Source: an uncultured Victivallales bacterium | Lineage (GTDB): Bacteria; Verrucomicrobiota; Lentisphaeria; Oligosphaerales; JAFGRS01 | NCBI GenBank assembly: GCA_903834675.1 | Contig: CAILKC010000784.1 | Coordinates: 1-9,554, forward strand | Length of the DNA stretch: 9,554 nucleotides | Direction of reading: 5' to 3' | Shown: positions 1 to 6,882 of the stretch, piece after piece | How the letters are laid out: the number at the start of each line of letters is the position of its first letter | How positions within the stretch are numbered: position 1 is the first letter of the stretch | Translations under genes and position numbers: made by a program | The notes under the pieces: generated by a model | The model's input: only the letters and a program-made list of their open reading frames with translations | What the model was told of the DNA's origin: nothing | Database searches by the model: none

Positions 1-153
1 GACGAGGATACGGTGGTGCTGAAGATCGATCAGGTCGGCGGCGCGGCCTGTCACGAGGGCTACCGCACCTGCTTCTTCCGCAAGGTCGAGGGCGGTGAGT
101 TGAAAGTAGTCGGCGAGCGCGTTTTCGACCCCAAGACGGTGTATAAGAAGTAG
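1..153 (+). CDS. hisI: Phosphoribosyl-AMP cyclohydrolase, C-terminal part (window cuts the 5' end)
   Basis: The window opens inside this gene, in frame 1, and 50 codons run to a TAG at 151-153. HisI opens the adenine ring of phosphoribosyl-AMP in the third step of histidine synthesis, in the cytoplasm, using zinc and magnesium. Visible residues fit the C-terminal half of the family. The leading D-E-D is probably the end of the D-x-D-x-D magnesium site. It is followed by VLKIDQ and then [11 protein letters not shown], the family's signature end, whose two cysteines (local residues 17 and 24, C-x6-C) match the last two zinc ligands. After that comes a short tail ending VYKK. The stop directly after this tail suggests a stand-alone HisI rather than a HisIE fusion, because no HisE-type pyrophosphohydrolase follows. 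The next gene starts 62 bases downstream on the same strand, so cotranscription is possible. Confidence 0.9.
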   Translation, partial: DEDTVVLKIDQVGGAACHEGYRTCFFRKVEGGELKVVGERVFDPKTVYKK

Positions 154-205
154 TCCTCTCGGCGCCCGGCCTGGCGGCACCGGCCAGTTCCCCAGCGACC
201 ATGAC

Positions 206-209
206 GAGG
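206..209 (+). promoter_or_regulatory. Ribosome binding site of the SPL-like gene
   Basis: GAGG sits six bases before the ATG at 216 and supports that start. The earlier ATG at 201 reaches a stop after three codons, so it is not the gene start. No promoter is evident in the 62 bases after hisI. The sequence there contains a short imperfect CTGGC/GCCAG stem without a T-run, so read-through from hisI is plausible. Confidence 0.6.
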
Positions 210-215
210 TGACGT

Positions 216-1496
216 ATGTACCCGCTTTCGCCCCCTGTGATCTGTGTGTTCGAGCAGGCCTTGGCAGACACCCTTTCGGCTCAGCGCGTCGAGCGGATGC
301 TGGCGGCGCTGGGGCGTGACCTGGGCTCGGTGGAACGAGTCACGGACGCCGACATCCCCGACCTGATCCGCCGGCATGGCTGGCAGGACGCGCGTTCTCG
401 CCAGGGCGCTCTGGGCGGGCATGCCGAGCCCGCGCTGGTGTTTACCACGCTCTGCTGCGGCGACAAGCCAGACAGCACGCCGGTCCTGAAGGCGTGTCCG
501 CCCGGCACCCCCGCCTGGTTGGTCGGCCATCTTCTCGGCCATGGCGGCAAGGTCCTGGCGCGGGAGAACTACACCTCAAGCCGTGGCGTCTGCCGGGCGC
601 GGGTGCAGTTCGATACCCTCTACGGTTGCCCGCACGGCTGCATTTACTGCCCCGGTGGGAAGGTCGCCGTCGTCTTCACCAACCTTGAAGAGTTTGTCGA
701 GCGACAGGTCATCCCAGCGGCGGCCGCGGAGCCCTGGCAGAAGGTCTTCATGTTCAACTCCTGCCTCAGCGACACGCCCTGTTTCGAGCCGGAGTACGGC
801 CTGTCGAAGCTGCTGGTGGAGTACTTCGCCTCGACGCCGGACCAGCACTACCTGATCCACACCAAGAGCGCCAACACCGATTTCCTGCATGCTCTCGACC
901 ACCGTGGGCACACCATCGTGCTGTGGAGCCTGAGCGCGGACACCGCCAGCCGCCTGGTGGAGCCTGGCACCGCCTCGGCCGAGGAGCGCATCGAGGCGGC
1001 ACGGCGTTGCCAGGAGGCCGGTTATACCGTCCGTTTCAAGCTTAAGCCCATTGTTCCGCTCAGGGGTTGGCGCGAGGAGTATAGGCGTCTGATCAGCCTG
1101 CTCTTCGCCCGGACTCGGCCCGACAGCATCGGCTTGTTCATGCTGGCCTGGATGGACCTGCAGGAGCTCAAGGCGATCCTCGACCTGAGCCTGCTCGAGC
1201 CCGACTTTGTCCAGGCGCTCGAGGACAGCGCCGCGGCCATGAAGGGCGTCACGGCGGGTCCCTTCCCGCACGCCGCCCGCGCTCAGGTGTACCACTTCCT
1301 GCTGGAGGAGATTCGCCGATATGATCGGGACGTGCCGGTCTTCCTATGCACCGAGACCCTTGACATGTGGAGTGAGTTTGCGCCACTGCTGGGAGTGGAG
1401 CCCTCCAACTACGTCTGCGCCTGCGGACCCCAATGTCTGCCGGGGATGAAACGGCTGCCGCAGGTACTGGCGCCGAGCGAGATCAGGGCGTCGTAA
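216..1496 (+). CDS. Radical SAM protein, spore photoproduct lyase (SPL)-like family
   Basis: The protein has 426 residues. The ATG at 216 has GAGG at 206-209, six bases upstream. The radical SAM cluster motif C-x3-C-x2-C lies at residues 138-145 (CPHGCIYC). SPL-family features follow: SANTDF near 218-223, then WSLSADTASRLVEPGTAS near 237-254, and EAGYTVRFKLKPIVPL near 267-282. SplB of spore formers repairs the thymine dimer of UV-irradiated spores, using a cysteine as hydrogen donor. Here Cys183 in NSCLSD is similarly placed relative to the cluster and could be its equivalent; that alignment is by eye. The protein is longer than typical SplB (about 340 residues). It has an N-terminal extension of roughly 115 residues and a C-terminal segment with C378, C401, C403 and C407, so a second metal site is possible. 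Homologues outside spore formers have unknown substrates, and no sporulation genes are in view. Its 3' end overlaps the convergent esterase gene by 14 bases. Family assignment is firm; function is open. Confidence 0.85.
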   Translation: MYPLSPPVICVFEQALADTLSAQRVERMLAALGRDLGSVERVTDADIPDLIRRHGWQDARSRQGALGGHAEPALVFTTLCCGDKPDSTPVLKACPPGTPAWLVGHLLGHGGKVLARENYTSSRGVCRARVQFDTLYGCPHGCIYCPGGKVAVVFTNLEEFVERQVIPAAAAEPWQKVFMFNSCLSDTPCFEPEYGLSKLLVEYFASTPDQHYLIHTKSANTDFLHALDHRGHTIVLWSLSADTASRLVEPGTASAEERIEAARRCQEAGYTVRFKLKPIVPLRGWREEYRRLISLLFARTRPDSIGLFMLAWMDLQELKAILDLSLLEPDFVQALEDSAAAMKGVTAGPFPHAARAQVYHFLLEEIRRYDRDVPVFLCTETLDMWSEFAPLLGVEPSNYVCACGPQCLPGMKRLPQVLAPSEIRAS

Positions 1497-2244
1497 CCGG
1501 CAAGGCAAGGTGGCGAGCGTGGAAGGCCAGGGCTTCCTGCACATGGACATCCCAATAGTCCCAACTGTGCGTCCCCGGAAACTCCTGGTACTCATGCGCT
1601 AGCTCCAGGGTGCGCAGGTGTTCCACGAACCGCCGGTTAGGCTGGACCAGAAAATCCTCGGTGCCGCAGTCGATGCGCAGGGCCGGGGCGTTCCCCGCCT
1701 GCCGGACCTTGGCCGCGAGCGCGAACAGATCATGCTGACTGCCGGTCGGCAGGGCTCCGGCGATGCGCCGGAACTCGGGGGCGCGGAAGTCCGAGTCAGC
1801 CACCGGATCGTGACCGAAGGCCAAGGCGCCCGAGTGACTGGTGGCCGAGACGTAACGCTCCGGGTAGCCTAAGGCCAGGCGTAGCGCGCCGTAACCCCCC
1901 ATCGACAATCCCCCGACACAACGGCCCACCCGCCCCGACTGAGCGCTGAAGTGCCGCTCCATGAATGTCGGCAACTCCTCGGCCATGTAGGTCGCGTACT
2001 GCGGACCCTCTTCGTTGTTGGTATAGAAACCGCGAAAACCGTCCGGCATCACCACGATCAGCGGCAGATCCCGCACATACCACTCGATGCGGGTGCGCCG
2101 ATGCCAGATGGTGTAGTCGTCGGACAACCCATGCAGCAGATAGAACACCGGAAAGGGCGGCTTGCCGCAGTCGGGCAGGATCACATTCATACCGACCTGT
2201 TTGCCCAGGACCTTACTCGACCACTGAACCTGAGTGAATGCCAT
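1483..2244 (-). CDS. Alpha/beta-hydrolase esterase (putative esterase / S-formylglutathione hydrolase-like, PF00756 type)
   Basis: This 253-residue protein has no signal peptide and is predicted cytosolic. The catalytic triad is readable: the nucleophile elbow GGLSMGG puts Ser114 in the G-x-S-x-G motif, the acid is probably Asp197 in CGTEDF, and the base is His226 in GTHSWDYW. The oxyanion-hole HG pair is at residues 38-39 in YLLHGLSDD. This layout matches the esterase D / FrmB / tributyrin-esterase branch, which hydrolyses short-chain esters or thioesters. Nothing here identifies the physiological substrate. The ATG at 2244 has AAGAAAGG seven bases upstream (complement of 2252-2259). The gene lies 27 bases after the ceramidase-fold gene on the same strand, so they are very likely cotranscribed. 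Its TGA (complement of 1483-1485) falls inside the last codons of the convergent radical SAM gene. Confidence 0.87.
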   Translation of the reverse strand: MAFTQVQWSSKVLGKQVGMNVILPDCGKPPFPVFYLLHGLSDDYTIWHRRTRIEWYVRDLPLIVVMPDGFRGFYTNNEEGPQYATYMAEELPTFMERHFSAQSGRVGRCVGGLSMGGYGALRLALGYPERYVSATSHSGALAFGHDPVADSDFRAPEFRRIAGALPTGSQHDLFALAAKVRQAGNAPALRIDCGTEDFLVQPNRRFVEHLRTLELAHEYQEFPGTHSWDYWDVHVQEALAFHARHLALPVTTP

Positions 2245-2271
2245 CGCTGCGCCTTTCTTACTGACTCCACC

Positions 2272-3594
2272 TCATGAACCGCTGCGGCGGGGCTTGCCGG
2301 TGGCCTTGGTGGCCGGCGGCAGGTCGCTGCCGCGAAACGCTTGCACCAGCTCGCAGGCGGCGGCCACCAGCAGGTCCCCGGCCTCCGGCGCCAGGCGCCA
2401 GGCAGGACCGAACGTGGTCTCGTAACCGCCGCGCTCAAAAGACTCGCGCTGGGGGACATAGCCGACCATGCCATTCGCATGCGACACCACCAGCCCATGC
2501 CGCGGGTAGGCCGCCTCCTTGATGCGCAGTCCCAGTTGCACGAAGAACTCCGCTGGGATGCTGGTGAAGGTCGCCTCGCCGAGGCGCAGGACCTGTACCT
2601 CCGCGGGTTGCGTGCCGCGCTCACGGATGCGCTCCAGCAGCTTCGGCATGGCCCGGTCGTAGGCGGTCGGGTCGACGAAACGCTGGGCGCCGCGGGCCGT
2701 GCCCTTCACCTCGTCCGCGGTTACCTGGCGGTAGGGCAGTTGCACGGTCGTCTGGCGCGCTCCCAGCTCCAGATGCGCCTGGAAGCTCATGTGCTCGATG
2801 GCCTCGAAAGCGTCTTCGGCCAGCCGTCGGCCGATGTCTTCCATGCTTGGCTGCACGGGCTGTAGCGGGTTGCCTGGGCTGAGGTTGCCACAGGCGCCGT
2901 TCAGAAACACGAGGTGCGGACAACCGCGCACCGCCATCTTGGCGGCAAGCACCCCCGGAAAACCAGCCGTCACCACCGGTTCGCCGCCGCGATGTACCGG
3001 ATGACAGGCAAAGTTCACCAGCGCCCCGAGCAGGGCCCCGTCGGGCCGCCGGGCCGCCAGCACCGCCACCTCCGGGTCGATCGGACCTTCCACGTACAGC
3101 GCCAGCGGGTGCCGAAAGCCCAATCCGTGCGTCGTCGTGGTCCCATCACGCAAGGCGGTGCGACGATTGTGCGTCAGGCCGAATTCCGCCACTGAGGCGA
3201 AGCCGACTTCGGCGTCTTCGAGGGCCTCCACCGCCGCGCGGACCGCCTGCACCACCCGCGAGATCATCCAGGCCAGGTAGGCATCATCGCGCGGGACATC
3301 GCAGACCGTAGCCACGGCTGGACCGCTGTGATTATGCGTCGCCGCCACCAGGAGGTTTCCCGCGGGCAGGCGGCAGGTGGCTTCCACCTCTCGCCGGATC
3401 TCCTGCACCGTACTCCAGCGCACGCTCAGCGTGTCGAGTTGCACGAAACCCAGCCGTTGCCGACCGCTCGCAAACACCGCCACCCGCGCAAACAGCGGAT
3501 CGGCGATCGACTCGATCGGAATGGGTTTGATCCAGCCGATCTTCTGGCCACCCAGCGCCGGGGTGATGTCGACCTTCGCAAAACCTGCCTTCAT
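2272..3594 (-). CDS. Neutral/alkaline ceramidase N-terminal-domain protein (PF04734-like hydrolase)
   Basis: The 440 residues begin MKAGFAKVDITP, the usual opening of the neutral ceramidase catalytic domain. Residues expected to bind zinc are present: His87/His89 in THNHSGP, His198 in NFACHPVH, Glu349 in IPAEFF and Tyr379 in NGMVGYVP. The nucleophile motif of ceramidases (GDxSPN) appears as CGNLSPG with Ser239. True secreted ceramidases are much longer, carry a signal peptide and end in an immunoglobulin-like domain. This protein lacks all three, so it is probably cytosolic and its substrate need not be ceramide. Many environmental bacteria carry several such short paralogues of unknown role. 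The start has AGGAAGG nine bases upstream (complement of 3604-3610). The esterase gene follows after 27 bases, which suggests both enzymes process the same ester- or amide-linked compound. The tail (ATGKPRRSGS) is basic and unstructured. Confidence 0.85.
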   Translation of the reverse strand: MKAGFAKVDITPALGGQKIGWIKPIPIESIADPLFARVAVFASGRQRLGFVQLDTLSVRWSTVQEIRREVEATCRLPAGNLLVAATHNHSGPAVATVCDVPRDDAYLAWMISRVVQAVRAAVEALEDAEVGFASVAEFGLTHNRRTALRDGTTTTHGLGFRHPLALYVEGPIDPEVAVLAARRPDGALLGALVNFACHPVHRGGEPVVTAGFPGVLAAKMAVRGCPHLVFLNGACGNLSPGNPLQPVQPSMEDIGRRLAEDAFEAIEHMSFQAHLELGARQTTVQLPYRQVTADEVKGTARGAQRFVDPTAYDRAMPKLLERIRERGTQPAEVQVLRLGEATFTSIPAEFFVQLGLRIKEAAYPRHGLVVSHANGMVGYVPQRESFERGGYETTFGPAWRLAPEAGDLLVAAACELVQAFRGSDLPPATKATGKPRRSGS

Positions 3595-3698
3595 CTTGCT
3601 TTGCCTTCCTGTCGTGAACGACGGTCAGCGCCCGTGACCCCAAGGCCAATTCTCGGCCCCGCTGACCAGGCCCGCCTTGGCCGGGGTCTGAAGTCGCC
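3595..3698 (-). promoter_or_regulatory. 104-base leader of the ceramidase-fold gene with interleaved inverted repeats
   Basis: Two inverted repeats interleave here. One is a perfect 8-bp pair, GGTCAGCG at 3623-3630 with CGCTGACC at 3660-3667. The second pairs GACCCC plus AAGGC at 3636-3646 with GCCTT at 3674-3678 and GGGGTC at 3683-3688, giving 11 bp interrupted by a 4-base bulge. Because the arms alternate, the two stems are either mutually exclusive or form a pseudoknot. Both lie just upstream of the ribosome binding site at 3604-3610. There is no T-run, so this is not a standard intrinsic terminator of the GNAT gene. Regulatory function is inference; chance pairing in GC-rich DNA is possible. 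Confidence 0.35.
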
Positions 3699-4568
3699 TT
3701 AGCCTACCTCCGGGCCCAGCACCGCCCATTGCTGGTCCGGCAGGCCGGGCCAGCGATTGGGGCCTCGAGCCATGCGGGTCAAGGGCCGCTGGAAGACGAA
3801 GCCGCCGCTCTCAAGCCAGGCTCGGAACGAGCCGTGCCGCACCGGGGAGTCGATGCCGAGCGGGCGGTCGCCGAAGCTCTGAGCCACGGCTCGGACCAGG
3901 CTGCGCGCATCCGCCTCGGTCGCGGCGATCACCGGTCCGATGGTGGCAAAGTTTGCCCCCGGACGTCCCAGCGCATAACCGGCCAGCCGACCGTCGCGGC
4001 GCACCAGGAAGGCGGCATCCGGCGTACGCTCATACCAGGCTTGCAGGACGCGACGGCGAGGGACGCCAAAAACGGGCGCATCGAAGGCGGCCATCTCATC
4101 GAGGTCCGCGGGGTGGACTCGGGTCACCACCGCCGGTTCTCCCGGCGCGGCTGGCCAGGTGGGCCGCGGCGCGATCAGGCGCCCCAGGTCGTACTCGTCG
4201 ACAAAGCCCAATTGCGCGTAGAGCGTCCGGCCTGCCGGCGTGGCGTCGAGCTTGATGGTCTCGCAGGAGGCCAGCGCCGTCATGGCCGCGTTCATCAGCA
4301 GGGTGCCGATGCCGCGGCGACGCAGGTCAGGATGCACCAGCATCATGCCGATCCAGGAGAAACGACCGTCGTAGTCGATGGCGGTGACCGTCCCCGCCAG
4401 GCGCTCACCAGCCAGCGCCACGAAACAGCCGCCCGGGTGGAGGTTGAGAAACAACGCCCAGTCCTCGCGGAGCTGGTTCCAGCCGGCGCCGGCCGAGAGA
4501 GCCAGGCAGGTGTCCAGGTCGGCTAGGGCCAGCGGTCGGCAGGTGATGTCCACGTCCAAAGCTGCCAT
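3699..4568 (-). CDS. GNAT-family N-acetyltransferase with C-terminal YitH-type acetyltransferase domain
   Basis: This 289-residue protein contains two related halves. The N-terminal GNAT domain spans about residues 8-130. Its acetyl-CoA pyrophosphate loop is LRRRGIGTLLM near 82-92, followed by LDATPAGRTLYAQLGF (107-122), the strand-helix element typical of this subgroup. The C-terminal half (about 145-285) fits the Acetyltransf_18 / YitH-type domain, ending in GGFVFQRPLTRMARG and a final GPEVG. Family members acetylate small amines or protein amino groups using acetyl-CoA; the acceptor cannot be predicted. The ATG at 4568 has a near-ideal GGAGG seven bases upstream (complement of 4576-4580). 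It lies 59 bases after dapB and 104 bases before the ceramidase-fold gene. The dapB-GNAT gap contains only a weak 5-bp stem (4607-4611 with 4620-4624). Confidence 0.87.
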   Translation of the reverse strand: MAALDVDITCRPLALADLDTCLALSAGAGWNQLREDWALFLNLHPGGCFVALAGERLAGTVTAIDYDGRFSWIGMMLVHPDLRRRGIGTLLMNAAMTALASCETIKLDATPAGRTLYAQLGFVDEYDLGRLIAPRPTWPAAPGEPAVVTRVHPADLDEMAAFDAPVFGVPRRRVLQAWYERTPDAAFLVRRDGRLAGYALGRPGANFATIGPVIAATEADARSLVRAVAQSFGDRPLGIDSPVRHGSFRAWLESGGFVFQRPLTRMARGPNRWPGLPDQQWAVLGPEVG

Positions 4569-4627
4569 GACCGTTCCTCCCGTAGACCCTCACAGCCCGT
4601 TCGAGTCGGCTTCTGCACGAGCCGTCC

Positions 4628-5434
4628 TCATTTCAGCCCGAGGACATCCTGCATGTCGTAAAGCCCGGCCGGGGCGGCGGCCAGGAACTTGACGGCGCGC
4701 AGAGCGCCCCTGGCGAAGGTCTCCCGGCTGGAGGCCTTGTGGGTCAGTTCGAGGCGTTCGCCATCCGCGGCAAAGATGACCGTGTGATCGCCGACGACAT
4801 CGCCGCCGCGGAGGGCGTGCATGCCGATTTCACGCCGGGTGCGGGCCCCCACCAGGCCGACCCGGCCATGCACCGTGTCCTGCGCATAGTCCCGCTCCGT
4901 GGCCTGCGCCAGAATCTCGCCCAGCCGCGCCGCGGTGCCCGAGGGCGCGTCCTTCTTGCGGTTGTGGTGCATCTCGACCACTTCAATATCAAAGTCTGCC
5001 GCCAGCAGAGGGGCCACCTTGGCGCACAGCGCAAACAGCAGGTTGACTCCGACGCTCATATTGGGGGTCGCCAGAATGCGCCCACCGCGCTCGGCCAGGG
5101 CCTTCAGGGTGGCCTTGTGTGCCGCCGTGAGCGGGGTGGCTCCAATCACCAGCACCGCGCCGGCGGCGATAACCGCCGGGGCCAGCGCCAGGGTGTTCTC
5201 GGGCACGGAGAAGTCGATGACCGCGTCGGTTGCGGCCAGCACGTCCTCGAGCCGGGCGACGATTTTCACCCCCGTCTCGCCGACCCCCGCCACAACCCCG
5301 GCATCCTGACCCAGGAGCGGGCAGCCGGGGAACTCCACCGCGCCCGACAGGACCAGCTCCGGATCCGCCTGAATCTGCGCCACCAGCATCCGGCCCATCC
5401 GACCGGCTGCCCCGATGACTGCGGTCCTGATCAT
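4628..5434 (-). CDS. dapB: 4-hydroxy-tetrahydrodipicolinate reductase
   Basis: The 268 residues have the full length of the family. DapB reduces 4-hydroxy-tetrahydrodipicolinate with NAD(P)H to tetrahydrodipicolinate, on the lysine and diaminopimelate (cell wall) pathway, in the cytoplasm. The N-terminal Rossmann fold carries VIGAAGRMG (6-14). The signature EMHHNRKKDAPSGTA (154-168) contains the catalytic histidines His156/His157 and the lysine equivalent to the E. coli catalytic lysine (Lys160 by position). GDHTVIF (215-221) and the C-terminal helix ending in LYDMQDVLGL are also typical. The start codon overlaps the stop of the upstream peptidase gene as ATGA, with AAGGAG eight bases before it (complement of 5443-5448), so translation is probably coupled. 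The only other lysine or DAP gene that could be linked is outside this window. No operator is seen. Confidence 0.96.
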   Translation of the reverse strand: MIRTAVIGAAGRMGRMLVAQIQADPELVLSGAVEFPGCPLLGQDAGVVAGVGETGVKIVARLEDVLAATDAVIDFSVPENTLALAPAVIAAGAVLVIGATPLTAAHKATLKALAERGGRILATPNMSVGVNLLFALCAKVAPLLAADFDIEVVEMHHNRKKDAPSGTAARLGEILAQATERDYAQDTVHGRVGLVGARTRREIGMHALRGGDVVGDHTVIFAADGERLELTHKASSRETFARGALRAVKFLAAAPAGLYDMQDVLGLK

Positions 5435-5448
5435 GGCTTGATCTCCTT
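5431..5448 (-). promoter_or_regulatory. ATGA stop/start overlap with internal Shine-Dalgarno (peptidase-dapB)
   Basis: The TGA of the S41 peptidase gene (complement of 5431-5433) shares bases with the ATG of dapB (complement of 5432-5434). AAGGAG, inside the peptidase's last codons (complement of 5443-5448), stands eight bases before the dapB ATG. This arrangement fits re-initiation or translational coupling and confirms the dapB start. Confidence 0.75.
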
Positions 5449-6825
5449 CTCGTCGCCCTTGGCGGGTTTGTCCTTGGCGGGCTCGTCCTTGGCGGGTTCG
5501 TCCTTGGCGGGTTCGTCCTTAGCGGGTTCGTCCTTGGCGGCGCTGCCGGGATCCTCCGCGGCCTGCCTGAGCGTGCGGAACTTGCCCTGGACGCCTTTCA
5601 TGTAGACGTCGTAGCTCTTCAGTACCTCTGTGGCGCGCAGCAGTTGCCGATCCGTCGTGCCGGGCTTCCCCCCGCCCTCAGCCTCGAACCCGGCGCGATA
5701 CTCCTCCGGCGTCAGTTTCACCTCGATATCCGGGACGATGCCATGCCCGTGGATGACCTGGCGGCTGGGGGTGTAGTACATGGCAGTGGTCAGGCGCAGC
5801 GCGCTGCCGTCCGAGAGCGGTATGACGTTCTGCACCGAGCCCTTGCCGAAGGTCTTCTCGCCGACGAGGATGGCGCGGCCCCAGTCCTTCAGGCAACCGG
5901 CCACGATCTCGGCGGCGCTAGCGCTGCCGCCGTTGATCAGGATCGCCACCGGTTTCTTGGCGAACTTGTAGCCGCGTTTCGACGTATGGAACTCATGCTT
6001 CTGAGAGGCTTGGCGGCCTTCGGTGGACACAATCAGCGTGTTGGGTTCGAGGAAGTAACTGCAAATCTCGACGGCGCTGGGCAGCAGGCCGCCCGGGTTG
6101 TTGCGCAGATCGACCACCAGCGAATCGATGCCGATACCGTCCAGTTTCGTCAGCGCCTGCTGCAACTCATTGGCGGTGGGGTCGCTGAACTGAGTGATGC
6201 GCACGTAGCCGATGCGGGTGCCGTCGAGGACCTTGGCGTCGGTGACGCTGAGGACCGGAATCTTGTCCCGCTGGATGGTGTAGTCGCGCGTTTCCTGGGT
6301 GGACGGACGGTGGATAGTCAGGGTGACCTTGGTGCCCGGCGCGCCACGCAGCTTCCCGATCACATCGTTGAGCTTGGTGCCCTGGGTCGGCACGCCCTCG
6401 ATCTTCACAATCTGGTCCCCGGCCAGCAGTCCGGCCCGGCTGCCCGGGGTGCCATCGATAGGCGAAACGATGGTCAGGATCTCATCCTTCGTACTGACGA
6501 TGATCCCCAGCCCACCGAACTCCCCCTCCGTGGACTCGAGCATCGAGCCGTACTGGTCCGGCGGCATGAAGTCGCTGAACGGGTCCAGGCTGCGCACCAT
6601 GCCGTGCATGGCGTTGTAGACCAGGTCGCGGTAGCTGATCTTGTCGGCGCTGACGTAATCCTTGCGGATCAGGTACAGCACCTGCATCATGACGCCGATC
6701 TTCTCGAACGCCTCGTTCTCGCCCGTCTTCTCGGCCTCCGCGGCATAAACGCGGTAGCCAATCACCAAGTTCACCGTCAGCACGGCCGCGAGCGCCGCCA
6801 GCAGCAGAGTGCGGGGCCTTTTCAT
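5431..6825 (-). CDS. S41-family C-terminal processing peptidase (CtpA/Prc type) with KDEPA-repeat tail
   Basis: The 464 residues start with a signal or anchor sequence: a basic MKRPR, then a hydrophobic stretch to about residue 29 with VYAAEAE as a possible cleavage region. The protease should act outside the cytoplasmic membrane. A PDZ domain covers about 100-185 (GGLGIIV, SRAGLLAGDQIVKIEGV). The S41 catalytic domain follows, with DLRNNPGG at 239-246. The Ser-Lys dyad is Ser303 in GGSASAAEI and Lys328 in GEKTFGKG, with Gln332 four residues later; the 25-residue Ser-Lys spacing equals that of E. coli Prc. Family members cleave proteins near their C-termini, often cell-wall enzymes or lipoproteins. 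The last 35 or so residues are lysine/aspartate/glutamate/proline repeats that look disordered. The start has GGAAGG ten bases upstream and GAGG four bases upstream. It follows glyQS by 57 bases and overlaps dapB by 4. Confidence 0.95.
   Translation of the reverse strand: MKRPRTLLLAALAAVLTVNLVIGYRVYAAEAEKTGENEAFEKIGVMMQVLYLIRKDYVSADKISYRDLVYNAMHGMVRSLDPFSDFMPPDQYGSMLESTEGEFGGLGIIVSTKDEILTIVSPIDGTPGSRAGLLAGDQIVKIEGVPTQGTKLNDVIGKLRGAPGTKVTLTIHRPSTQETRDYTIQRDKIPVLSVTDAKVLDGTRIGYVRITQFSDPTANELQQALTKLDGIGIDSLVVDLRNNPGGLLPSAVEICSYFLEPNTLIVSTEGRQASQKHEFHTSKRGYKFAKKPVAILINGGSASAAEIVAGCLKDWGRAILVGEKTFGKGSVQNVIPLSDGSALRLTTAMYYTPSRQVIHGHGIVPDIEVKLTPEEYRAGFEAEGGGKPGTTDRQLLRATEVLKSYDVYMKGVQGKFRTLRQAAEDPGSAAKDEPAKDEPAKDEPAKDEPAKDKPAKGDEKEIKP
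5455..5544 (-). repeat. 15-bp tandem repeat encoding the KDEPA tail of the S41 peptidase
   Basis: Six consecutive 15-base units lie in frame within the peptidase gene. On the + strand the consensus is GTCCTTGGCGGGTTC. The units at 5485-5499 and 5500-5514 are identical; those at 5470 and 5515 each differ from them by one base; the two outer units are more diverged. On the coding strand each unit gives Glu-Pro-Ala-Lys-Asp. Near-identity at the DNA level points to recent expansion by slippage, and the copy number may vary between relatives while staying in frame. Confidence 0.9.
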
Positions 6826-6882
6826 GGAGCCTCATCCTTCCCCGTTCGCACGGGCTCGCGCCCGCCGCGACGCCAGCCGTCC

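Noticed and set aside
154..215. Terminator or separate promoter between hisI and the radical SAM gene
   Set aside because: The stem there is short and imperfect with no T-run, and no promoter boxes stand out.
1483..4568. A new defence or toxin system made of GNAT, ceramidase-fold and esterase genes
   Set aside because: Each protein fits a common metabolic family, no nuclease, helicase, NTPase or toxin-antitoxin pair is present, and the GNAT has the YitH-type two-domain form rather than a toxin-type form.
4739..5605. A 288-codon + strand frame ending in SLAG repeats
   Set aside because: It is antisense to dapB and the peptidase tail. The SLAG repeats are just the KDEPA DNA repeat read backwards.
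6851..6864. CGGGC-TCGC-GCCCG stem between glyQS and the peptidase gene as a terminator
   Set aside because: It is only 5 bp and no T-run follows on the - strand, and the gap is just 57 bases, so it is more likely chance in GC-rich DNA.
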